Shown here: piece by piece, positions 1-9,342 of the stretch
Numbering within the stretch: the first letter of the stretch is position 1
Layout of the letters: each line of letters opens with the position of its first letter
Assembly (NCBI RefSeq): GCF_038024855.1
Contig: NZ_CP139089.1
Span: 310,001 to 374,000 of the forward strand
Length of the DNA: 64,000 bases
Reading direction: 5' to 3'
From: Methylocella tundrae
GTDB taxonomy: Bacteria > Pseudomonadota > Alphaproteobacteria > Rhizobiales > Beijerinckiaceae
The notes under the pieces: model-generated
The model's input: the letters and a program-made list of their open reading frames with translations, nothing else
What the model was told of the DNA's origin: nothing
Database searches by the model: none
Program-made: the position numbers and the translations under genes

Positions 1-120
1 GGAAAGCCCCGGCACCGTGCCGACAACGGCCCGGATCAGGCGCAAGCCGATGAAGCACTCGGAGCTGGCGATATCAGCCACGAGGTCAATAGCAATCGGC
101 GACGGATCTTCGATGCTCAT
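1..120 (-). CDS. partial small protein, 5' end only
   Basis: An open frame runs from an ATG at 120 leftward off the window and gives 40 residues beginning MSIEDPSPIA. A good ribosome binding site (AGGAG, about six bases before the ATG) and an AT-rich stretch upstream at 160-210 support a real start. The N-terminus faintly resembles MucR/Ros-type regulators, which begin with a short acidic stretch and an L-x-A-D-I segment. Too little is present to assign a family, and the rest lies outside the window. Confidence 0.5.
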   Translation of the reverse strand, partial: MSIEDPSPIAIDLVADIASSECFIGLRLIRAVVGTVPGLS

Positions 121-369
121 GCAAGGCTCCTGGGGCTTTTAAGTCCAACCTTGCGCATTCAACATTATAAACGTGTGAAAATAACATCAAATCATGCGTC
201 AAAAAAACGGGGCGCCGTTCAGCTGCCCGACGCCGTGCCTCAGCTGGAATTTCACAAGGCTCTCATGGTGAAAATACATGGTCAAGCCTCAACTGACAAT
301 AGCCGCGGCGCGGCAGCGCAACCATAGGCTGCGCCGCTGCGCCGGCTCAATACCGGCGCTTCAAAGGCT

Positions 370-1143
370 TCAGGGTCCGTCCGCCTTTCTGACGGAGAAC
401 GCGCGCGCCATTTCGACGAACTCGCTTGGCATCATGATGATGGTCATTGTGTTCTGCTCGGCGCCGACTTCGGTGATCATCTGCATCCGGCGCAATTCGA
501 GGCCGGCCGGACTGTGCATGATGATCTCGGCCGCCTGACGCAGCAAGGCGGCCGCCTCGACTTCGGCTTCGGCCTTGATTTTGCGGGCCCGCTTTTCGCG
601 AAGCGCCTCGGCCTCCTGCGCCATGGCGCGCTGCATCGATTCCGGGATCTCGACATTGCGCATCTGCACGCGCTCGACCTTTACGCCCCAGGGTTCCGTC
701 ACGCGGTCGATCGAGGTCTGCAGCGCCTGCGCGATGGTTTCCTGTTCTTTCAGAACGTCGTCGAGCGTGTGCTGGCCGATGACGTTGCGCAGCGCCGTCA
801 CGGCGACCTGGATCACCGATTCGCCGACATTGGCGACCTCGATAACGGCGCGCTGCGGATTCACGATGCGCCGCCAGATCACGGCGTTGATCTTGACCGG
901 CACATTATCCTTGGTGATCGCTTCCTGCTGCCCGACCTCGGTCGTCATCGTGCGCAGGTCGACTTTCCAGCGCCGGTCGACGAGCGGGATCAGATAATAG
1001 AGGCCCGGCCCAGCGGTGCGCTGATATTTGCCAAGTCGCAGCACCACCGCGCGCTCATATTGATTGGCGATGCGGAAACCCGAAAGGACGAGAAGCACAA
1101 GCAGCAAGGCCAGAAAGGTCAAGGTCGCATCGCCCTCGATCAT
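370..1143 (-). CDS. slipin / stomatin-like SPFH-domain membrane protein
   Basis: The 257-residue product has one N-terminal membrane segment (about residues 8-25) followed by an SPFH/Band 7 domain (about 30-200), with the family-typical text NQYERAVVLRLGKY and a PGLYYLIP segment. Slipins form membrane-associated oligomers that organise lipid microdomains or regulate proteases. They often pair with an NfeD protease, but no NfeD gene is visible on either side. The C-terminal half is rich in charged Ala/Glu/Arg helix, as usual for the family. The ATG at 1143 is the only sensible start; its ribosome binding site is weak. The family call is firm, the cellular role is not. Confidence 0.9.
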   Translation of the reverse strand: MIEGDATLTFLALLLVLLVLSGFRIANQYERAVVLRLGKYQRTAGPGLYYLIPLVDRRWKVDLRTMTTEVGQQEAITKDNVPVKINAVIWRRIVNPQRAVIEVANVGESVIQVAVTALRNVIGQHTLDDVLKEQETIAQALQTSIDRVTEPWGVKVERVQMRNVEIPESMQRAMAQEAEALREKRARKIKAEAEVEAAALLRQAAEIIMHSPAGLELRRMQMITEVGAEQNTMTIIMMPSEFVEMARAFSVRKADGP

Positions 1144-1249
1144 CGTCCGAGCCCTTTCGGCGCAGCAATTTTGGCGAGCTTAGCGTAGTTTTTTGACGCG
1201 TAGTGCGACCGCCTCGCCCGAAAATGAAAAAAAATCCGCGTCCAATGCT

Positions 1250-3085
1250 TCAAGGCTGTTTGCGCCACCACGTATCGAGCGTCGAACTGCCGGTTGGCGA
1301 GCCATAATGCGGCAGCGAACGCGGCCGCTCCAGCGCCGCCGAGGCTGCGATCCATTCATCAGAGGCATGGAAGAGCGGCACGATATAAAAACCGGACAGC
1401 AGCACGCGGTCGTAGGCGCGCACGGCGGTGACGAATTCCTCATGCGTCCGGGCCGCGAGAAGGGCCGTGATCAGGGCGTCGACCGCGGGCGATTTCACGC
1501 CGGCAAGATTGAAGGAGGCTTCCTGACCGGCGCTTTTCGATCCCCAGCGCGAACGCTGCTCATTGCCGGGCGAAGCTGAGGCGATCCAGCTTCCGATCAT
1601 CATGTCGAAGTCGAATTTCTGGCGCCGCCGCTGATATTGCACTTCGTCGACGAGTCTCACCTTCGCCGCGACGCCAATGCGCGCGAGAGAATCGGAATAG
1701 TTCAGCGCGAGGCGTTCCTGGCTGCGGTCCTTCACCATGATCTCGAAGGCGAGCGGCTCGTTTCCCTTCATCAACCGGCCGTCCTTCAAGACGTAGCCGG
1801 CCGCTTCGAGCAATGCGAGCGCGCGCTTCGGCATCGTCCGGTCGTTGCCGGATCCGTCCGTCACCGGCTGGCGCCAGCGCCCCTCGAGGATGTCGTCGCG
1901 GACGACGCCCGGAAATGGCGCGAGCAGGGCTCGCTCCTCGGCGCTTGCCGGCCGCCCCGTCGAGGCGAGTTCGGATTCATCGAAAAAGCTCTGGGTCCGC
2001 TTGTAAAGGCCGCTGTAGAGATTGGCGTTGATCCATTCGAAATCGAACATCAGGCCGAGCGCCTCGCGCACCCTGACGTCGTCGAACAGCGGCCGGCGCA
2101 GATTGAAGACAAAGCCTTCCATCCCCTTCGGGCCGCCGACGGGCAACGTCTCTTTCACATCGCGATGGTCGCGAAGAGCCGGGAAATCATAGGCGGTGGT
2201 CCAGCGCACCGGGCTTGTCTCCTCGCGAAAATCGAGGAGGCCGGCGGCGAAGGCCTCGAACAGGCTGTTGGCGTCGCGGAAATATTCGATGTCGATCTCG
2301 TCGAAATTGAAAAGACCCCGACGGACCGGCAGATCCTTGCCCCAGTAATTCGGATCGCGCTTCAAGATGAGGCGCTCGCCCGGCCTTACCTCGGCGATCT
2401 TGTAGGGGCCCGATCCGATCGGGACGTCGAGGTTAGCGTCGTCGAATTTAGCGAGATCGACGGCGTGCCGGGGCAGGACAGGCATCAGCGCCAGGGTCAG
2501 CGGCATTTCCCGATCGCCGGCGGCGGCGATCTCATAGCGGACGGTCCAGGGATCCGGCGTTTCGATCGATTTGATGAGAGAATAAGCGGCGCGCTGCTGC
2601 GGGCGGCCTTTGGTCTTGAGCAATTCGAAGGTGAAGCGCACATCGTCCGATGTGATCGGCGTCCCATCGGAAAAATGTGCGCGAGGATCGAGCCTGAAGG
2701 TCACGTGCGTGCGCTCGGGGTCGGTCTCGATCGTCTTTGCGATCAGCCCATAGAGCGTGAACGGCTCGTCGAGCGAGCGCGTCATCAAAGTCTCGAACAC
2801 GTTGCCGTTCAATCCTTGCGCGGTCGAGCCCGCCTTGAGGTTGAAGGGATTGAGGCTGTCGAAAGCGCCCAGAAAGCCGATCGAGACACGCCCGCCCTTG
2901 AGTGCGCCCGGATCGGCGTAGGGCAGGTGATCGAAACCGTCAGGCAGCGCCGGCTCGCCATGCATGGCGATGCCCGGCTGCGGCGCCGAATCGGCCCGGG
3001 CCTTCGAAGTTAACGCGGCGAGGCCGCAGAAAATCGCGCAAACGAGTGACGCGGCTGCGATGATTCGGGTTGAAATCTCAGTCAT
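1250..3085 (-). CDS. extracellular oligopeptide-binding protein, YejA/family 5
   Basis: This 611-residue protein begins with a signal peptide (about residues 1-31, ending ARA-D) and continues as an SBP_bac_5 periplasmic binding protein. Family-typical pieces include the YADPGALKGGRVSIG region near residue 55, the DSLNPFN motif, the FSDGTPITSDDVRF segment near 140, and a C-terminal LDTWWRKQP ending like that of YejA. YejA delivers peptides, and microcin C in some bacteria, to the YejBEF ABC transporter. No yejB, yejE or yejF lies next to it, so the permease partner must be encoded elsewhere. Length matches the family. The next gene to the left is the unrelated slipin. Confidence 0.9.
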   Translation of the reverse strand: MTEISTRIIAAASLVCAIFCGLAALTSKARADSAPQPGIAMHGEPALPDGFDHLPYADPGALKGGRVSIGFLGAFDSLNPFNLKAGSTAQGLNGNVFETLMTRSLDEPFTLYGLIAKTIETDPERTHVTFRLDPRAHFSDGTPITSDDVRFTFELLKTKGRPQQRAAYSLIKSIETPDPWTVRYEIAAAGDREMPLTLALMPVLPRHAVDLAKFDDANLDVPIGSGPYKIAEVRPGERLILKRDPNYWGKDLPVRRGLFNFDEIDIEYFRDANSLFEAFAAGLLDFREETSPVRWTTAYDFPALRDHRDVKETLPVGGPKGMEGFVFNLRRPLFDDVRVREALGLMFDFEWINANLYSGLYKRTQSFFDESELASTGRPASAEERALLAPFPGVVRDDILEGRWRQPVTDGSGNDRTMPKRALALLEAAGYVLKDGRLMKGNEPLAFEIMVKDRSQERLALNYSDSLARIGVAAKVRLVDEVQYQRRRQKFDFDMMIGSWIASASPGNEQRSRWGSKSAGQEASFNLAGVKSPAVDALITALLAARTHEEFVTAVRAYDRVLLSGFYIVPLFHASDEWIAASAALERPRSLPHYGSPTGSSTLDTWWRKQP

Positions 3086-3397
3086 CGCGCCAATTTAGAC
3101 CATTCAATCATGATTTTTTTGGCGCCGCCTCGCGGCAACCGATGGAGTCGCTGGTCCTGGCCGCCCAATTTTGAACCCGGGCTTGCCAGCCCCGCGCATC
3201 TTGGATAACCGGAACGCCATGGCGGCGTTGACACATAATGACCGGCGCGCGTCAGCGCCATCCTTATCGACGTCCGCAAAATCGGTTTTATCTGCCTCGC
3301 GTGCATTTCTTTGCCTGGCGTCTGAATTTGCTCACGCGCGGGGGTGATTTCGCCGAAAGCTTGAACTATAAGGGCGGACCATTTGAAAGGAAGTCCA
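3086..3397. other. divergent intergenic region, no gene seen
   Basis: This 312-base gap separates the divergently read yejA-like and ialB-like genes and should hold both promoters. I see no convincing small gene or structured RNA in it. The only clear signal is the AAAGGAAG ribosome binding site at 3386-3393 in front of the ialB-type gene. Confidence 0.5.
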
Positions 3398-4186
3398 ATG
3401 TCTTTCTCGTTGAAACGCTTCGGCGCGGCTGGTCTCGCTGGCTTGTTTTTGCTGGCCGGCGCGGAAGCTTTCGCGCAAGCAAAAAAGACGGCGCCAGCCA
3501 AGCCGGCTCCCGCGGCGGCGCCCGCCGCTCCGGCGGAAGCTCCGCCTCAGGCTGTGCCCGGCTCGCCGGCGCCGCAGCCGGCTCCCCAGCAGGGGCCGTT
3601 CAAGGTTGAGCTTTACCCGACCCAGAACGACTGGACGAAGGTCTGCGGCAAAGATCAGGCGGCCAATAAGGAAATCTGCTACACGACCCGCGATTTCAGC
3701 GCGCAAAAGGACCAGGCGCCCGTTCTCGCGCTCGCGGTTTACGACATCAAGGGCGAGGATACGCGCATCGTGCGTCTCCTGCTGCCGGTCGGTCTGATGC
3801 TCCGGCCAGGCTTTCGTTTCGCGATCGACAAGGGCGCGACGCAGGAAGGCGCGTTTGAAATCTGCTTCCCGAATGGCTGCTTCGCCGAGGCGCGGGTCAA
3901 GGGAACGACCATCGCCGAGATGAAGAAGGGGACGACGATGAGTATCGACGTCAAGAATCAGGCTAATAATCTGGTTACCTTCAGCGTCCCGATGGCCAAT
4001 TTCGAAAAGGCTTTCGAGGGCCCGCCGGTCGATCCGAAAGTGCTCGAGGAGCAGCAGAAGAAATTGCAGGAGGAATTGCAGAAGCGGGCCGAGGAAGAGC
4101 GTAAGAAGCTTGAGGCGGCCAAGCCCGACGCCACGGGCGGCGCCGCGCCGCCCACCGCTGCGCCGGCGGCCCCGGCCAAGCCGTAA
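3398..4186 (+). CDS. invasion-associated locus B (IalB) family secreted protein
   Basis: The product has 262 residues. The open frame extends to a TTG at 3383, but the ATG at 3398 follows AAAGGAAG at ideal spacing and begins a clean signal peptide (about residues 1-26, cleavage after AFA). An Ala/Pro-rich linker follows, then the IalB domain (about 65-200) with four cysteines in two clusters (VCG...EICY and EICFPNGCF), likely two disulfides. The last 60 residues are a charged Gln/Glu/Lys coiled coil and an Ala/Pro tail, which is longer than usual. IalB proteins of Bartonella relatives are periplasmic or surface proteins; their function in free-living species is unknown. It converges on the response-regulator gene through a shared hairpin. 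Confidence 0.85.
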   Translation: MSFSLKRFGAAGLAGLFLLAGAEAFAQAKKTAPAKPAPAAAPAAPAEAPPQAVPGSPAPQPAPQQGPFKVELYPTQNDWTKVCGKDQAANKEICYTTRDFSAQKDQAPVLALAVYDIKGEDTRIVRLLLPVGLMLRPGFRFAIDKGATQEGAFEICFPNGCFAEARVKGTTIAEMKKGTTMSIDVKNQANNLVTFSVPMANFEKAFEGPPVDPKVLEEQQKKLQEELQKRAEEERKKLEAAKPDATGGAAPPTAAPAAPAKP

Positions 4187-4252
4187 GGACCAAGCCGTAA
4201 GGGCCAGTTCATCTGTCGCCCGGCGGCTGTCCTTCAGAAACCCGTCATTCAG

Positions 4253-4278
4253 GTCCGGGAGCCGCGCGGCTCCCGGAC
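4253..4278. terminator. strong hairpin between convergent genes
   Basis: A perfect inverted repeat with 12-base arms (GTCCGGGAGCCG / CGGCTCCCGGAC) lies between the convergent ialB-type gene (ends 4186) and the response regulator (ends 4299). It is followed on the plus strand by a weak T-rich stretch (TTTGCATTT). The likely role is a bidirectional terminator. Confidence 0.75.
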
Positions 4279-4298
4279 TTTGCATTTGTGGCTTGTCT

Positions 4299-4934
4299 CT
4301 AAACCTTGCTTCTCAATTCGACGGCGAATTTGATCAAGGCCGGGCTCGTGCCGATATGAAGCTTCTGCTTGACGGCCGAGACGATATTTGCCGCCGTCTT
4401 GTAGCCAATCGCCAGTGAAGCGGAAATTTCCGTCAGACTCATGCCTTCGCCAAGCAGGTTCACGACCTGCCGCTCCCTGTCGCTGAGGACGCGCAGCGGA
4501 TCCTCGCTCGGTTCGAAATTGGCCAACGCAAGGTTCTGGGCGACCGATTGGCCAAGATAGACAGAGCCGGACAGGACTTTGTCGACGGCGTGAAGGATGG
4601 CGTTCGGATCGTCGTTTTTTGTGACATAGCCGCGCGCGCCGCGATCGAGCGCGCGGGTGACGAAGGTCGCCGCCTCATACATGCTGAAAATGACGACTCG
4701 CGTCGAAGGGTTGTCGCGCAAAAGCTCCGGGATGACCTCGAGCCCGCCAGTGTCGGGTAATTCGAGATCGAGGATGATAACCTGCGGGGAAAAGCTGCGG
4801 TTGGCCGCAAGGCCCGCCGCCGCCGAATTGGCCTCCATCGCGTCAAAATCGGATCGCCGCGCGAGGATTCGCAAGCAGCCGTCGCGAACGATCGGATGAT
4901 CCTCGATCAACAGGATTTTTACGCGCTCAGTCAT
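4299..4934 (-). CDS. NarL/LuxR-family two-component response regulator
   Basis: The 211-residue protein has a receiver domain (about 1-125) with an acidic pair at E11/D12, phospho-acceptor D56 in IILDLELP, and the conserved Lys near 105 (YVTKND). A LuxR-type helix-turn-helix follows (about 145-203, starting LSDRERQVVNLL). It overlaps the upstream sensor kinase gene by four bases (ATGA), so the two are translationally coupled and form one signalling pair. The stimulus and targets cannot be read from the sequence. An unrelated secreted-protein gene converges on it. Confidence 0.92.
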   Translation of the reverse strand: MTERVKILLIEDHPIVRDGCLRILARRSDFDAMEANSAAAGLAANRSFSPQVIILDLELPDTGGLEVIPELLRDNPSTRVVIFSMYEAATFVTRALDRGARGYVTKNDDPNAILHAVDKVLSGSVYLGQSVAQNLALANFEPSEDPLRVLSDRERQVVNLLGEGMSLTEISASLAIGYKTAANIVSAVKQKLHIGTSPALIKFAVELRSKV

Positions 4935-6478
4935 GGAATAGCCGTCTCTTCCGCCCGTCTGCCGCCTGCTTGATCGCCGGCGGTCTCTGCCTGTGCTTTC
5001 GGCCCCACAGGAATGAACGCCTCGATCAAGGCTCCTCCGGTTGCGCCGGCGCCGATCTTAAGGCGCCCGTCGAGTTTTCGCACTCTCTCGCTCATACCCA
5101 AAAATCCGAAGCCGTATCTGAAATCAGGCGGCAGGCCGGCGCCGTCGTCTTCGATCCGCAAGCGGAGTTCAGGGCTCCCCGAAGGCGCGGCGGCGGCGTC
5201 AACCGACATGCCGATGCGAACGGCGCTCCCCTTCGAATGGCGTGCGACATTGGTCAGGCATTCCTGCACGATGCGATAGCTCGTCAGGCTGACCTCTTCA
5301 TTGAAGATCCGCCCTTGGCCCGCAATATCGATCACGCAGGAGAAATCACGGTGCTGCGACCGCCAGGCCTCGGCAAGCTGGCGCAGGGCGTCGGGTAGGC
5401 CCATCTGGTGCAAGATGACCGGGCGGATGCGATCGAGAATGCGATAATTCTGCTTTTGGATGGCGTCTGCGAGCGCCGAGATGGTTTGCGCGCGCTCGAC
5501 GATCTCGCGCGCCTCGGCAGGGCCGATGAGGGAGCCGGACGCCGCCTCGACGATGCAGGAGGCGGCGGCCCTGACGCCGAACAGGGAAGCGCCGAACTCG
5601 TCGTGGAGCTCGCGGGCGAGTTCTTTGCGTTCGGCGTCCTGGATCGACAGCAGACGGTCGATGAGCAGATGATTATTATCTTCGGAGCGCGCGAGCGTCG
5701 CGGCGAGTTTGTTGAAGTGCTCGCCGATGCGGCGCAATTCGGCGATCCTGATCTCCCCCACAGCGCCGAACTGCCCTCGGCCCAGCCGATCGAGGCCATC
5801 GACGAGCTGGCGTAGCGGCGCCAGCGTATGGCGCGCGGTCAACAGGATCAGCGTCACGATGGCGATCGAGATCGCGATCAAAAGCGCCGTCAAAAACAGA
5901 AGGCTGGACCAGATCTCGGCGATTTCGTCGGCGGGTTCGCTCGACATTACGATCTCGCCGCGCGGCGCGCCGCCGATGGTGACGGGATAGATCTTTTCAA
6001 TCGTCGCCGGCCGGAGCAGGGCCTGAAACCAGGCGGGGACCGTGGTTTTCGGCTTCGGGGGAGCGCCCGATTCCGGGAACGGGGCGGCGGCCGCCCCCGC
6101 GGCATAGGCGACCTTGATATGGCGAACATGCGCGAGGCCTTCGCGCAGCCGCGACAGCGCCTGGCTCTGCGCTGTGGCGTCGCCGCTTCTCGCATCGGCG
6201 AGATCGTCAAGCGCATAACGGATCAGGTGATCGCCAAGCGTCAGGCCGGAGTCGATTTCCGAAGCGATGCGGGCCTTCGCGCCATAGAGAGTGACGCCGA
6301 TGACAGCGGCGATGCCGAGCGACAGAATGCAGGCCGGAATGAGAATAAGCCGCATTCTGATGGAGTTTTGCGCGGTCAAATGCGGCATGACGGAGGTGCG
6401 CTCTTTAGAAAGCATCCTGGACAAATGGTTCGCGCCTTCATCGCCAGCCGGCGACTTCGGCGTTTTATGAGTGGCCAA
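4931..6478 (-). CDS. membrane sensor histidine kinase, HisKA_3/NarX-like
   Basis: Up to 515 residues. There are two membrane helices (about 42-65 and 190-214) around a roughly 120-residue extracytoplasmic sensor, then a HAMP region (about 215-265), a HisKA_3 dimerisation domain with phospho-acceptor His near 292 in ARELHDEFG, and a HATPase domain with the G1 box DDGAGLPP near 445 and a GFGFLGM G2 box. It phosphorylates the overlapping NarL-type regulator. The longest frame starts at a TTG (6478) without a clear ribosome binding site; in-frame ATGs at 6415 and 6385 would still keep the first helix, so the start is uncertain. It is divergent from pyrH. Confidence 0.9.
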   Translation of the reverse strand: MATHKTPKSPAGDEGANHLSRMLSKERTSVMPHLTAQNSIRMRLILIPACILSLGIAAVIGVTLYGAKARIASEIDSGLTLGDHLIRYALDDLADARSGDATAQSQALSRLREGLAHVRHIKVAYAAGAAAAPFPESGAPPKPKTTVPAWFQALLRPATIEKIYPVTIGGAPRGEIVMSSEPADEIAEIWSSLLFLTALLIAISIAIVTLILLTARHTLAPLRQLVDGLDRLGRGQFGAVGEIRIAELRRIGEHFNKLAATLARSEDNNHLLIDRLLSIQDAERKELARELHDEFGASLFGVRAAASCIVEAASGSLIGPAEAREIVERAQTISALADAIQKQNYRILDRIRPVILHQMGLPDALRQLAEAWRSQHRDFSCVIDIAGQGRIFNEEVSLTSYRIVQECLTNVARHSKGSAVRIGMSVDAAAAPSGSPELRLRIEDDGAGLPPDFRYGFGFLGMSERVRKLDGRLKIGAGATGGALIEAFIPVGPKAQAETAGDQAGGRRAEETAIP

Positions 6479-6700
6479 TACGAAAGAAGCAATTTATTCA
6501 CGGCATGGGCGCAAAGCGGAGCGCGCCGGCTCTTGTCGCGGGCGCCCGGCCCACCTTGCCCGCTTAATGGTTTCGTCGCAATAATTTGCATATGACTTGA
6601 CGGGTCAAAGCGGCATGCGCCATGTAGCGGCGCCTTGGCGCCGCCTGCTCGCGACCGGCTGAGCGGCCGGATTTCAGGCGAAGATTTTCAACCAACGAGA

Positions 6701-7471
6701 ATGGCGGCGTTGATGACCGAGACCAGCCAAGAGGGCTCTGCGCCCAGCCTCGCCTCCAAGCCTTCGCCCTGGCGGCGCGTCGTCGTCAAGCTTTCCGGCG
6801 AGGCGCTGATGGGCGCGCACAGCCACGGCCTTGACATGCCGACCCTGACGCAGATCGCCGCGGATCTTTCCGGCGCGGCGGCGCTTGGGGTCGAGGTGGC
6901 GGTGGTCGTCGGCGGCGGCAATTTTTTCCGCGGCATCGCAGGGGCCGATAAGGGCATCGAACGGGCGCGCGCCGATTCGATCGGCATGCTGGCCACGGTC
7001 ATGAATGCGCTCGCGCTCGAATACGCCATTGAGAAACAAGGCAAGAGCGCGCGGGCCTTGTCGGCTGTGCCGATGCCATCGCTGTGCGAGCCTTTTTCCC
7101 GGCAGGCGGCGCTGCATCATCTCGGCAAGGGCCGCATCGTGGTGCTGGCCGGCGGCACGGGCAATCCCTTTTTCACGACGGATACGGGAGCAGCCCTGCG
7201 CGGGGCGGAGCTGTCCTGCGATCTCATCATGAAAGCGACGCAGGTCGATGGCGTTTATTCAGCGGATCCAAAGCGCGACCCGGCCGCGACCCGCTATGAA
7301 CAACTGACGCATGACGAGGCGATCGCCAAAAGCCTCGCCGTCATGGACACCGCCGCCTTCGCCCTCGCACGGGAGAACCGGATTCCGATCATCGTTTTCT
7401 CGATTCGTGAGCCTGGCGCGATCTGCAGCGCGCTTCAGGGCCATGGCCGCTACAGCCTCGTTTCGCCCTGA
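6701..7471 (+). CDS. pyrH: uridylate kinase (UMP kinase)
   Basis: This enzyme phosphorylates UMP to UDP with ATP and is essential for pyrimidine nucleotides. From the ATG at 6701 it has 256 residues; an ATG at 6713 (MTETSQ) is an equally possible start, and neither has a strong ribosome binding site. Amino-acid-kinase signatures are clear: VVKLSGEALMG near the N-terminus, VVVGGGNFFRG, and TDTGAALRGAEL with KATQVDGVYSADPK towards the C-terminus. It opens the pyrH-frr-uppS-cdsA-dxr-rseP-bamA block. The rpsB-tsf genes that usually precede pyrH are not upstream; a divergent two-component system is there instead. Confidence 0.97.
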   Translation: MAALMTETSQEGSAPSLASKPSPWRRVVVKLSGEALMGAHSHGLDMPTLTQIAADLSGAAALGVEVAVVVGGGNFFRGIAGADKGIERARADSIGMLATVMNALALEYAIEKQGKSARALSAVPMPSLCEPFSRQAALHHLGKGRIVVLAGGTGNPFFTTDTGAALRGAELSCDLIMKATQVDGVYSADPKRDPAATRYEQLTHDEAIAKSLAVMDTAAFALARENRIPIIVFSIREPGAICSALQGHGRYSLVSP

Positions 7472-7696
7472 CGGCTCGAATTCGCTCCGGCGCGCTGGCC
7501 GAACAAACGTCGGCGTTGGGCGGCGGTTGGCGCGGCGATCATAGCGCTCGGCGGGGTTCAGGCGCCCATGCAATTGCGCGGGATCGACGAAAAGCTCTAT
7601 CGTTTTGTTATAGCGCATTTCTTTGCGCGAAAGATCCCCCTTCGCCCGAAAATGGTCTAAAGGACCGTGCATGAGGACAGGCATCAGGATTTTACG

Positions 7697-8257
7697 ATGA
7701 GCGCAGAATTCGACATTTCAGACCTCCAGCGGCGAATGCAGGGAGCGATCGCGACTTTGAAGCACGAATTGGGGGGACTGCGCACCGGGCGCGCCTCCGC
7801 GAGCCTCATCGAGCCGGTGCATGTTGAAGCCTATGGGCAGTCGATGCCCCTGAACCAGGTTGCGACGATCAGCGTGCCGGAGCCGCGCATGCTGTCGGTC
7901 CAGGTCTGGGACAAAGGCATGGTCGCCGCCGTCGACAAGGCGATTCGAAACTCCAATCTCGGGCTCTCCCCGACGGTCGAAGGGCAGATCCTGCGCATTC
8001 GCATTCCGGAGCTGAATGAGCAAAGGCGCAAGGAAATGGTGAAGGTGGCGCATAAATATGCCGAGGACGCGCGCATCGCGGTCAGGCATGTGCGCCGCGA
8101 CGGCCTCGACACATTGAAGAAGTTGCTGAAAGACAAGGCGATCAGCGAAGACGATGAAAAAAGGCACGAGAGCGAAGTGCAGAAAGTCACGGATCAAAGC
8201 GTCGGCGAGGTCGATTCCGCGGTCGCCGCCAAGGAGCGCGAAATCATGCAGGTTTGA
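7697..8257 (+). CDS. frr: ribosome recycling factor
   Basis: RRF splits post-termination ribosomes together with EF-G. The 186-residue length is exactly typical. The ATG at 7697 ([11 protein letters not shown]) is preferred over an in-frame start 30 bases upstream because it gives the canonical N-terminus and follows an AGGA. Conserved segments include [20 protein letters not shown] and the C-terminal [16 protein letters not shown] region. It follows pyrH by 225 bases, so it may also have its own promoter. Confidence 0.97.
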   Translation: MSAEFDISDLQRRMQGAIATLKHELGGLRTGRASASLIEPVHVEAYGQSMPLNQVATISVPEPRMLSVQVWDKGMVAAVDKAIRNSNLGLSPTVEGQILRIRIPELNEQRRKEMVKVAHKYAEDARIAVRHVRRDGLDTLKKLLKDKAISEDDEKRHESEVQKVTDQSVGEVDSAVAAKEREIMQV

Positions 8258-8527
8258 GCGAGGTCTTTTGTTATAAGGACACATGAGCCGGGCGCCGGGC
8301 CGGCGGCGAACCGGCCGGCGGCGCAGCGATCGGCTTTGCGGTTTTCCGGTTTCAGCGCGCGCTCGTGGTCCGGCCGGTTGCAGGGCTGAAAGCTTCCGGG
8401 CGCTGGCTCTTAAAGCTTCTAACAGGTCGAAGGCGCGGGCAGAATTGGGACTTTCCGTGAAATTTCGCTTAAAAGAACGAAGGCGCGGGCGGGGCCGCCG
8501 AGCGCCATTCTCGACCAGGACAACATC

Positions 8528-9310
8528 ATGCACAGCATGATCTCGGACAAGCCCGCGCTGGCGGCGCAACAGCGCCCCTTTGGCGCGCCCGCGCATGTCG
8601 GCGTCATCATGGATGGCAACGGGCGCTGGGCGGCGAGCCGCGGACTGCCGCGTCTTGAGGGACACAGGCGCGGTCTCGAAGCTTTGCGCGGCGCCGTCCG
8701 CGCCGCCATTGATTTCGGTCTCGATTATCTCACGGTCTACAGTTTCTCAATGGAGAACTGGAGCCGGCCGATGCAGGAGGTCGCCGACCTCATGGGGCTG
8801 CTGAAGCGCTTCATCAGGCACGATCTCAGCGACCTCGATAAGGCTAACGTCAAGATCAGAGTGATCGGCCGGCGCGACGATCTCCAGGAAGATATACGCA
8901 CATTGCTCGTCGAGGCCGAGGAGGCGACCTCCGCGAACACCGGGCTCAATCTGGTCGTCGCCTTCAACTACGGAGCGCGCCAGGAAATCGCCGCGGCCGC
9001 GCGCGCCCTCGCCGAAGATGTCGCCGCCGGACGCGTCAAGGCCTGTGATATTGACGAGACACTTTTCGCCCAGCGGCTCGATACGGCCGGCATTCCAGAT
9101 CCCGATCTCATCATCAGAACCTCCGGCGAAAAACGGCTGTCCAATTTTTTGATGTGGCAAGCGGCCTATTCCGAATTCGTCTTCTTGCCGATGCATTGGC
9201 CGGACTTCGACCGCAAGGCTTTCGCGGCGGCTCTCGCCGAGTTCGGCTCGCGCGAGCGCCGGTTCGGCGGCGTCACCCCGGCTGTCGAGGCCGGCAAAGC
9301 GAGGACTTGA
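8528..9310 (+). CDS. uppS: isoprenyl transferase (undecaprenyl diphosphate synthase)
   Basis: This cis-prenyltransferase condenses isopentenyl diphosphate onto farnesyl diphosphate to make the C55 lipid carrier for peptidoglycan and O-antigen. The 260-residue protein has the catalytic-Asp motif [13 protein letters not shown] (about 24-36), the VYSFSMENW segment and the C-terminal [11 protein letters not shown]...WPDF signature. It is followed closely by cdsA. A 270-base gap separates it from frr; I see no gene in that gap. Confidence 0.97.
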   Translation: MHSMISDKPALAAQQRPFGAPAHVGVIMDGNGRWAASRGLPRLEGHRRGLEALRGAVRAAIDFGLDYLTVYSFSMENWSRPMQEVADLMGLLKRFIRHDLSDLDKANVKIRVIGRRDDLQEDIRTLLVEAEEATSANTGLNLVVAFNYGARQEIAAAARALAEDVAAGRVKACDIDETLFAQRLDTAGIPDPDLIIRTSGEKRLSNFLMWQAAYSEFVFLPMHWPDFDRKAFAAALAEFGSRERRFGGVTPAVEAGKART

Positions 9311-9342
9311 GTCATTTGCTCGATAGGCCGGTTCCTCTCTCA

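Noticed and set aside
1637..3013. 458-codon frame on the plus strand
   Set aside because: It is antisense to the clearly recognisable YejA-type gene and has no domain; long antisense frames are expected at this GC content.
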